From Chryseobacterium angstadtii (GTDB lineage Bacteria > Bacteroidota > Bacteroidia > Flavobacteriales > Weeksellaceae): a DNA stretch of 64,000 bases. Position 1 is the stretch's first letter. The number at the start of each line of letters is the position of its first letter. The notes under the pieces were generated by a model. The model ran no database searches. It was not told the origin of the DNA and saw only the letters and a list, made by a program, of their open reading frames with translations. The stretch is taken from the NCBI RefSeq assembly GCF_001045465.1, contig NZ_LFND01000003.1, positions 806,001 to 870,000 on the forward strand. The letters run 5' to 3'. Positions 8,331 to 13,588 of this stretch are shown piece after piece. The translations under genes and the position numbers were made by a program.

Positions 8331-8631
8331 AGTATTTAGTTTTATGGTTGGTTGTTTTTACTTCAGAGTTAAATAAAAATGATTCACTCATCAGTGTTTT
8401 AGTTTTGAATAAAATTAATGGGTTTAATAATTCCTTTATCAGTGAATTGGTAAGTGTAGCTGTTTTTCTAATAAGTGTAAACAAATGACCGTTAAGTGTT
8501 GTTTTAATGCCCTGTTTTAAAATGATATTCATGAACTATTTTATCAAAAAACTGAGAAAACTCATTTCTTTTTTATGATAAGCTTGCTAAATTTGTTAGA
8601 ACAAACACATAACTCATTTAAATCCAGGATC
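8331..8631. other. Intergenic region, divergent promoters
   Basis: About 300 bp between the divergent lipoprotein and DUF2867 genes. It holds the -7 element at 8588-8595. A minus-strand open frame crossing it lacks credible features, and nothing else was seen. Confidence 0.5.
8588..8595 (+). promoter_or_regulatory. Promoter -7 element for DUF2867 gene
   Basis: TAAATTTG matches TAnnTTTG exactly. It lies downstream of a possible ATG at 8575, so it argues for the ATG at 8632 as the real start. Confidence 0.45.
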
Positions 8632-9165
8632 ATGAATATCAAAAAGACTGAATTTCCGGATGACTCTATACTGTATGCGGAGAAAAAATATTTTGATTAT
8701 ACGGATAACTTTACCGGAGATATAGTCAATGGTGGAAAAAATATAAGTGCAAGAGAAATCGGCCGTGCTTTTTTTACCAGCAGCCCGCAATGGGGGAAGA
8801 AGATGTTTGCATTCAGAAACAGTCTGGTTAAAATTTTTGGGCTGAAAACGGGGACAGGAGCCAAAGAACCGTTGCCAACGGATGATTTTCCGCTTGAAGT
8901 AGGAGAACAGGTGGGAATTTTTAAAATATTCGATAAAACAGAAAACGAAATCATTATGGGTGAAAATGACAAGCACCTTGATTTCAGGGTATCTCTTCTT
9001 TATCATAAAACACAGAATGCGGTGGAAAGAAATGCACTTATCATCTCAACAACTGTGAAATACCATAACTGGATGGGAAAACTGTACTTTCTGCCGGTTC
9101 GTCCTTTCCATCAGCTGATTGTTCCGGCTATGATGAAAAAAATGATCGAAAAACTGGAAAGCTGA
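8632..9165 (+). CDS. DUF2867 domain-containing protein
   Basis: This is a 177-residue protein matching the DUF2867 pattern, with recognisable segments PLEVGEQVGIFKIF and the C-terminal LYFLPVRPFHQLIVPAMM. Members occur alone or fused to SDR-like domains, and no enzymatic activity is established for them as far as I know. There is no signal peptide. I set the start at 8632 because a consensus promoter element sits between it and the upstream in-frame ATG at 8575. It converges on the gwsS gene and has no evident functional link to the peptide cluster. Confidence 0.85.
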   Translation: MNIKKTEFPDDSILYAEKKYFDYTDNFTGDIVNGGKNISAREIGRAFFTSSPQWGKKMFAFRNSLVKIFGLKTGTGAKEPLPTDDFPLEVGEQVGIFKIFDKTENEIIMGENDKHLDFRVSLLYHKTQNAVERNALIISTTVKYHNWMGKLYFLPVRPFHQLIVPAMMKKMIEKLES

Positions 9166-9192
9166 TATTTGTTGATATTGAGGCTTTGTTAC

Positions 9193-10302
9193 CTAATTAT
9201 TTTTAGAAAAGGTCATACTTTTGACTAATTCCTGCATTCTGTATTCGTGTATTGCCTTTTCCTTCAAAGGATTTGTACTCCAATCCTCCCATTCACAGGT
9301 CTGGGGATCATAACCACATTTAAGCGGCGCAGAATACCGGTCTTCCGGATGATCGAGATAAGCGCGGCAGTCCGTGCACACATGCCGGAATTCACAGTCT
9401 TTACATTTCGTAATCTGATCTTTAGTAATAGTCCAGTATTTTTTAAATTCAGGATCATCCACGGCTTCATTCAAAGAACGGTCTTTGATATTCCCAAAAC
9501 TTTCTTTCATACTGGGACAGTTCTTAATATTCCCTTCTGCATCTACACTTATTTTCCGGTTAAGGCAGGAATTGAATTTTAAGGATTCGGTATAGGTTGA
9601 AATATTAACGGAAAACAGGCTGCTGTGAACAACACCGCAATGAATCTCACTGCCGATTTTTGTATCGGTCTGCATAATATAGCCTGAACCATGATGTCCC
9701 TGTTTGTACATTTTAGCTACAGAAGCACCACTGATGGTAAGAATACTTATTTTCTTATATTTTTTTACTAAAATCTCTATATCCTGGTAAAAAAAATCTT
9801 CTTCTTTATAAGGAATGATCAGTTCTATCGATTTTATCTGTGAAGGGCATATGATATCCATTATTCTCTTCAGTTCGGCCCAGGAAGCCTCCTGAAAAAA
9901 TCTGAACTGAATGAAATTGCAGCAGAGCCGTTCCAGTTGTTTAAGAAAATCTTCGTTAAAATAGAAAAAATCACGATCTGCATCAAGGAGACAGTGTGAG
10001 ATATGAGCGGGAAACAACCATTCTTCTGACATTTCAGGAAAAAAAGCAAGTTCGTCGTGAGAACAACGAAAAGCGAGCTCGTTCTGCTCCATAAACTCCA
10101 GATATTCATTGAGGATTTCTTTTCCCTCATCATCAAGCTGCCGCATGATTTCCGGAACATTAAAATACCTTCCATTCCCAAATAATTCCGCAAAAGCATT
10201 CGGAACCGGATGGATATTTTTTCTCTGCAGATCACAGATCACGGAACGGGAGGCTCCTTTTACAATGATACAGTGACTGTATAAAAGCATCAGCTCATTC
10301 AT
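9193..10302 (-). CDS. gwsS: Grasp-with-spasm system SPASM domain peptide maturase
   Basis: This 369-residue protein is the SPASM-domain partner of the grasp-with-spasm RiPP system. The C-terminal third carries the Cys pattern of a SPASM domain: CLNRK, NCPSM, CKDCEFRHVCTDC and C-x-C further on, able to hold auxiliary iron-sulfur clusters. I see no canonical radical-SAM CxxxCxxC motif in the N-terminal two thirds, so the reaction is uncertain. Its start overlaps the stop of the 74-residue gene by 4 bp, which in turn overlaps gwsG by 4 bp; the three are surely co-translated. Substrates should be the GG precursors at 11678-12456. Family assignment rests on this gene context plus the SPASM pattern. 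Confidence 0.88.
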   Translation of the reverse strand: MNELMLLYSHCIIVKGASRSVICDLQRKNIHPVPNAFAELFGNGRYFNVPEIMRQLDDEGKEILNEYLEFMEQNELAFRCSHDELAFFPEMSEEWLFPAHISHCLLDADRDFFYFNEDFLKQLERLCCNFIQFRFFQEASWAELKRIMDIICPSQIKSIELIIPYKEEDFFYQDIEILVKKYKKISILTISGASVAKMYKQGHHGSGYIMQTDTKIGSEIHCGVVHSSLFSVNISTYTESLKFNSCLNRKISVDAEGNIKNCPSMKESFGNIKDRSLNEAVDDPEFKKYWTITKDQITKCKDCEFRHVCTDCRAYLDHPEDRYSAPLKCGYDPQTCEWEDWSTNPLKEKAIHEYRMQELVKSMTFSKNN

Positions 10303-10523
10303 ACGGGTAATAAAAACATTTTGGAATAAGGTTTATAAAACGGATTGGTAGATGATACTTCCGCATTGTATTTGCCCAGTTTTACAGGCTCCTGAGGCTC
10401 TGCATCATCTGTATTTTCATATACTTCTATATGCCATGTACCTGCGTTTGGAGATAGCTGGGTATTCTTTTCTTCTATCCAGTTCTGTATTTCTTCCTTT
10501 ATTTTTTCCTGTTCTTTTTTCAT
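10299..10523 (-). CDS. Small protein of the grasp-with-spasm operon
   Basis: This is a 74-residue protein that I cannot assign to a named family. The first 18 residues are a highly charged helix (KKEQEKIKEEIQNWIEEK). The rest is Pro/Tyr-rich, with WHIEVY, KLGKYNAEV and a basic/aromatic end (NPFYKPYSKMF). It has no GG leader, so it does not look like a fourth precursor. It overlaps gwsG upstream and gwsS downstream by 4 bp each. That tight coupling suggests a stoichiometric partner of the maturases, for example a precursor-binding or scaffold protein (inference). Confidence 0.85.
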   Translation of the reverse strand: MKKEQEKIKEEIQNWIEEKNTQLSPNAGTWHIEVYENTDDAEPQEPVKLGKYNAEVSSTNPFYKPYSKMFLLPV

Positions 10524-11542
10524 CTTTTTTCTTTTAACAGATCCATGGCTATTTGCCGTTCTATGTCATAGTTGCAGTTTTTGGACAGCCACTGAAACTG
10601 TCCTACGGGATTTACTTCCAAAAAGACATATTCTTTCTCCGGTGTGTAAATCATGTCAATAGAGCCGCAGTTCATATCAATAGACTCCATAAAGGTGGTA
10701 AGCTTCATTTCGGTTTCCTTTGGCAGCTGATACTGAACACAGCGGTTCGGTCTTTCGGCGTCGTAGTTTCTGAAATCGGTTTGGGTTTTTTCATTGGCCT
10801 GGGAAAATATGGCCATAGTATACAATTTTCCATTCAGGAAAAAGATCCGAAGTTCATATTTTTTCGCTGTATATTGTTGGTACATAGAGAAATGGCCAAA
10901 ATATTTCCCTTTGTTTTTGATGCTTTGATTTTCAATGTCTTTTCTGGAAAGTTTTACGACAGGCTGATGAATGTGCACCTGTGACTGTTCTCCAAACGAA
11001 AACCGGAAAGCATTAAACTCAATATCTTTTGTGATAATGAAATCATGGCGCATAGCAAAATCCAGCAGTTCATCAAAGCTGTTGGTCACCAGTGTTTCAG
11101 GAATTTTAAGTCCTGCGTTACGGGCGTAGGAAAGATTATGAATTTTATTGGTAAAGTTTTCATGGAAACTGTTGATTTTATTTCCGCTTTCCATGGCGGT
11201 GTAGATATTGTCAATCATTCTTTCGTTCTCCCGCTGGAAATTACCCTGAAGTTTGAGAAGAAGATTTTTAAGTTCTATATCATGGATAGAGTAGGTTAAA
11301 GTCTTGCTGCTGAAATTTCCTCTTCTGTACCAGAATTTTTGTATTCCGGTACTGTCCAAATCGCCCTGATCAGTTGATACCTTTGCCGAAAAGCCATCTG
11401 CATCGGATATTTTGAAACTCATGTTTTGAACAACCGTTTCATTATTGATCCTTTTTACCTGCTGTTCTTTTTCCATAAAGAAAATCCAGTCCATTACATC
11501 GTTGGTAGACGCATCGGTGATGTCGCTTTGAATGAGAATCAT
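10520..11542 (-). CDS. gwsG: Grasp-with-spasm system ATP-grasp peptide maturase
   Basis: This 340-residue protein is an ATP-grasp ligase of the RiPP type. Its N-terminal half handles the precursor. The ATP-grasp half starts near 140, with the basic FIITKDIE segment, MYQQYTAKKYELRIFFLNGK (binding-loop region) and the metal-binding end IDMIYTPEKEYVFLEVNPVGQF, where Asp, Glu and Asn ligands are visible. Relatives such as the graspetide ligases form omega-ester or omega-amide crosslinks between acidic side chains and Ser/Thr/Lys (family knowledge). It is first of three overlapping maturase genes, about 90 bp past the terminator that follows the precursors. Confidence 0.9.
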   Translation of the reverse strand: MILIQSDITDASTNDVMDWIFFMEKEQQVKRINNETVVQNMSFKISDADGFSAKVSTDQGDLDSTGIQKFWYRRGNFSSKTLTYSIHDIELKNLLLKLQGNFQRENERMIDNIYTAMESGNKINSFHENFTNKIHNLSYARNAGLKIPETLVTNSFDELLDFAMRHDFIITKDIEFNAFRFSFGEQSQVHIHQPVVKLSRKDIENQSIKNKGKYFGHFSMYQQYTAKKYELRIFFLNGKLYTMAIFSQANEKTQTDFRNYDAERPNRCVQYQLPKETEMKLTTFMESIDMNCGSIDMIYTPEKEYVFLEVNPVGQFQWLSKNCNYDIERQIAMDLLKEKR

Positions 11543-11630
11543 ACATATTGTTTTTTTAAGGTCTTATCAGGCCGGGAGCCAGTTTATTTTGCAGCGGATG
11601 AAGGGGGTGGTTTCATCATTCAGATGTAAA

Positions 11631-11665
11631 ATAAAAAACTGGAAATGATTCATCACTTCCAGTTT
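11631..11665 (-). terminator. Internal terminator between precursors and maturases
   Basis: A 13-bp minus-strand stem (one G-U pair) with arms at 11653-11665 and 11636-11648 is followed by a T run. It lies between the last precursor gene and gwsG. It should end most transcripts and let a fraction read through into the enzyme genes. Confidence 0.85.
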
Positions 11666-11677
11666 GATCATTTCATG

Positions 11678-11893
11678 TTAATACCAGGTGCCCTCGTACT
11701 GAACCTGAAGTTTGGTAAGCGTTACCCCATCGGGGCCTATAGTCCATCGCTCAGGAAGGCCTGTATGTCTTACGCCTCCAATGGTGAGAATACCGCCATC
11801 TTTCGTATTAAAGTATTCTCCTCCTCTGATTGTTGACATTTGACTGTCCTGCAATTCTTTGAATTTTTCTGATTTTAAGGATTCTAGTCTCAT
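11678..11893 (-). CDS. Grasp-with-spasm RiPP precursor 3
   Basis: This 71-residue precursor has a leader matching the Bacteroidetes GG natural-product precursor family: MRLESLKSEKFKEL, then MSTIRGG ending near 25. The core of about 46 residues is rich in Gly, Thr and Tyr, lacks Cys, and ends in EGTWY. It contains both acidic residues and Thr/Lys that an ATP-grasp ligase could join, but no repeat shows the ring pattern. It is the last of three precursor genes and is followed directly by a terminator. Assignment as precursor rests on leader similarity to the two genes upstream. Confidence 0.88.
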   Translation of the reverse strand: MRLESLKSEKFKELQDSQMSTIRGGEYFNTKDGGILTIGGVRHTGLPERWTIGPDGVTLTKLQVQYEGTWY

Positions 11894-11968
11894 AATATTT
11901 TGGTTTTGGTTTCATTCCTGTTTTTACTATTCGGGACGTTTTAAGTGGTTATGGTTTTAGAGGGACTG

Positions 11969-12202
11969 TCAGAGTGTAACGGACACTACATGCTTGGTGC
12001 CGTCTGCCGTCCAGTAAATTTGGGTGGTAAGTTTGCCTGTATCATCATTATATACATTCATATCCCTGTTTGTCCAGTCCGGAGACCCGTTGTTCATAAA
12101 CATGTGTCCATTGGTAGCCACGTTTTGTCCGGCCTTTATGATACTCATTTCGTTGTTGCCGAGGGTGTTAAATTTTTCTGATTTTAATTTTTCTAGTTTC
12201 AT
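11969..12202 (-). CDS. Grasp-with-spasm RiPP precursor 2 (KAG leader variant)
   Basis: This is a 77-residue precursor with the leader MKLEKLKSEKFNTL and the cleavage region MSIIKAG, so the usual Gly-Gly is Ala-Gly here. The core (about 52 residues) is rich in Asn, Asp, Thr and Tyr, with Met-rich and NDDTGKLTT segments that differ fully from the other two cores. It lies 38 bp after precursor 1 and about 75 bp before precursor 3 on the same strand. The Ala at the -2 position may affect cleavage (inference). Confidence 0.86.
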   Translation of the reverse strand: MKLEKLKSEKFNTLGNNEMSIIKAGQNVATNGHMFMNNGSPDWTNRDMNVYNDDTGKLTTQIYWTADGTKHVVSVTL

Positions 12203-12240
12203 AATATTTTAATTTAGCGTTATCTTAATCCGGATTCAAT

Positions 12241-12456
12241 CTATATGATTTCCCATATACCACCCACATTGTAAGCCATATCACCATAGGTACCATCTCT
12301 GAGCACAACAAAACGATCTTCAGAATAAGACTGTGTCTTTCCATACAGATAGATGTATCCTCCGCCGGTACGGGTGACTTCACCTCCTCTAACCTTATTC
12401 ATTTCATTGTCGCTCAACTCTTCAAATTTCTTTGATTTTAAACTTTCTAGTTTCAT
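12241..12456 (-). CDS. Grasp-with-spasm RiPP precursor 1
   Basis: This 71-residue precursor has the leader MKLESLKSKKFEEL followed by MNKVRGG at about 19-25. The core of about 46 residues is Gly/Tyr-rich (TGGGYIYLYGKTQSYSED) and ends in GGIWEII, with no Cys. It is the promoter-proximal gene of the grasp-with-spasm cluster. Leaders of the three precursors align without gaps, whereas the cores do not align, as expected for a RiPP family with hypervariable products. No exporter or protease gene lies in the window. Confidence 0.88.
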   Translation of the reverse strand: MKLESLKSKKFEELSDNEMNKVRGGEVTRTGGGYIYLYGKTQSYSEDRFVVLRDGTYGDMAYNVGGIWEII

Positions 12457-12576
12457 ACTATTGAGATTTAGTTTTACCTCTGTCTTTCCGCCGTGAGGTA
12501 GTTGTTTAGCGGGCAGTATTTCATATAGGCTACAGTATTTTACTTTTCAAAAAGAGTAAGATTTACCGTATCTGTT

Positions 12577-12588
12577 TGTAATATTACA
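12577..12588. promoter_or_regulatory. Palindrome TGTAATATTACA, candidate operator
   Basis: A perfect 12-bp palindrome about 120 bp upstream of precursor 1. It could be a regulator site for the RiPP cluster; no direct evidence. Confidence 0.3.
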
Positions 12589-12683
12589 CTAACAAGTTTA
12601 CCCCGTTTTTTACGGATTTACCAGCTGTAATTTATAAGTGTTGCCATTTTTCACATAAGTGTGTGTAAAATTTAATTAAGCGC

Positions 12684-12718
12684 AAAAAAAATCAGCCGAC
12701 ACTTAAAGAGGGCTGATT
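12684..12718 (-). terminator. Intrinsic terminator after LytTR regulator 1
   Basis: AATCAGCC (12690-12697) pairs with GGCTGATT (12711-12718), and on the minus strand the stem is followed by an eight-T tract. It separates the kinase/regulator transcript from the precursor genes. Confidence 0.88.
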
Positions 12719-12856
12719 AGTTATTTTATAGATTAAATGTTTTGGGAATAATTGGAAATGGTAAGGTGTTGTTTTATCGTTGTTTGTTGTTGAATAGTGT
12801 ACGGTTGGTAGAAATAGAAAGGAAGGTTGTTTTGATAAGAATATAGAGTTGATCAT

Positions 12857-13588
12857 TTACTCCATGAATTCAATTCTTGATAGGAAATCATTTTTTCTGC
12901 GTACAGAGACGTCCAGAATAGAATGATCCGCCATGATCACCTGGCCGCCTTTGCCTTTGATGTATTCTTTAAGATGGAAAAGATTGATCAGATGTTTATG
13001 ATGAATTCTGAAGAAATTGTATTTGGTAAGCTGCTCTTCAAATTCATGCAGCGTTTTGGAAACAATGACTTTAGATTTATCCGTAAGATAAAAAGTGGTA
13101 TAGCTGGAATCTGCTTCACAGCGGATGATATCACTTACATTGGTCATTTTGAATCCCTGAAGCGTAGGAAGACTGATTTTATTCTCGTTTAAGGAAATTC
13201 CCGGTGTATTTTTGCTTTTCTTGATAGCGTCCAGCACCTTATTCACGGCAATAATAAAATCTATTTTTTTGATGGGTTTCAGTAAATAATCGGCGGCTCC
13301 GTTTTTGATGGCCTGTATGGCGAAATTTTCATAAGCGGTAATAAAAATAATCCGTGAATCTATGGCTCTGAATTTCGAAAGAAGATCAAATGCCGTCCCG
13401 TCTTTAAGCTGAACATCCAGAAAAAGAATGTCAGGTGAATTCTTGGAAAGATAAATATAAGCTTCCTCTACACTTGAAGCCTGAAATGCAGTCTGAATTT
13501 CCGGAAATTCATTTTCCAGTAAAAGCGCAATATAATCTCTTCCGTCCTGCTCATCATCAATGATGCATGTTTGTATTTTTGTTTTCAT
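12857..13588 (-). CDS. LytTR-family response regulator 1
   Basis: This 243-residue protein has a receiver domain (about 1-125) with the acidic pair D11-D12, the phospho-acceptor Asp58 in FLDVQL, and the LLKP Lys region. A LytTR DNA-binding domain (about 145-243) follows, seen in IRCEADSSYTTFYL and FFRIHHKHLINL. It overlaps the 3' end of the kinase gene by 32 bp, so kinase and regulator are coupled. It is 243 residues long, like its paralogue at 19801-20532. The neighbouring RiPP precursors on the same strand are plausible targets (inference). Confidence 0.95.
   Translation of the reverse strand: MKTKIQTCIIDDEQDGRDYIALLLENEFPEIQTAFQASSVEEAYIYLSKNSPDILFLDVQLKDGTAFDLLSKFRAIDSRIIFITAYENFAIQAIKNGAADYLLKPIKKIDFIIAVNKVLDAIKKSKNTPGISLNENKISLPTLQGFKMTNVSDIIRCEADSSYTTFYLTDKSKVIVSKTLHEFEEQLTKYNFFRIHHKHLINLFHLKEYIKGKGGQVIMADHSILDVSVRRKNDFLSRIEFME

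Larger units (their letters stand above)
12457..12856. other. Intergenic region upstream of the RiPP cluster
   Basis: About 400 bp between the LytTR regulator and precursor 1. It holds the regulator's terminator (12684-12718) and must contain the precursor promoter. No exact TAnnTTTG was found on the minus strand. A 12-bp perfect palindrome lies at 12577-12588. Confidence 0.6.

Noticed and set aside
8245-8532. A 95-codon minus-strand frame overlapping the start of the lipoprotein gene
   Set aside because: No domain or signal peptide, low-complexity composition, and it overlaps the well-supported lipoprotein gene in another frame.
10299-10523. A fourth RiPP precursor
   Set aside because: It lacks the MKLESLKS-type leader and the RGG motif, and it is placed with the enzymes beyond the terminator.
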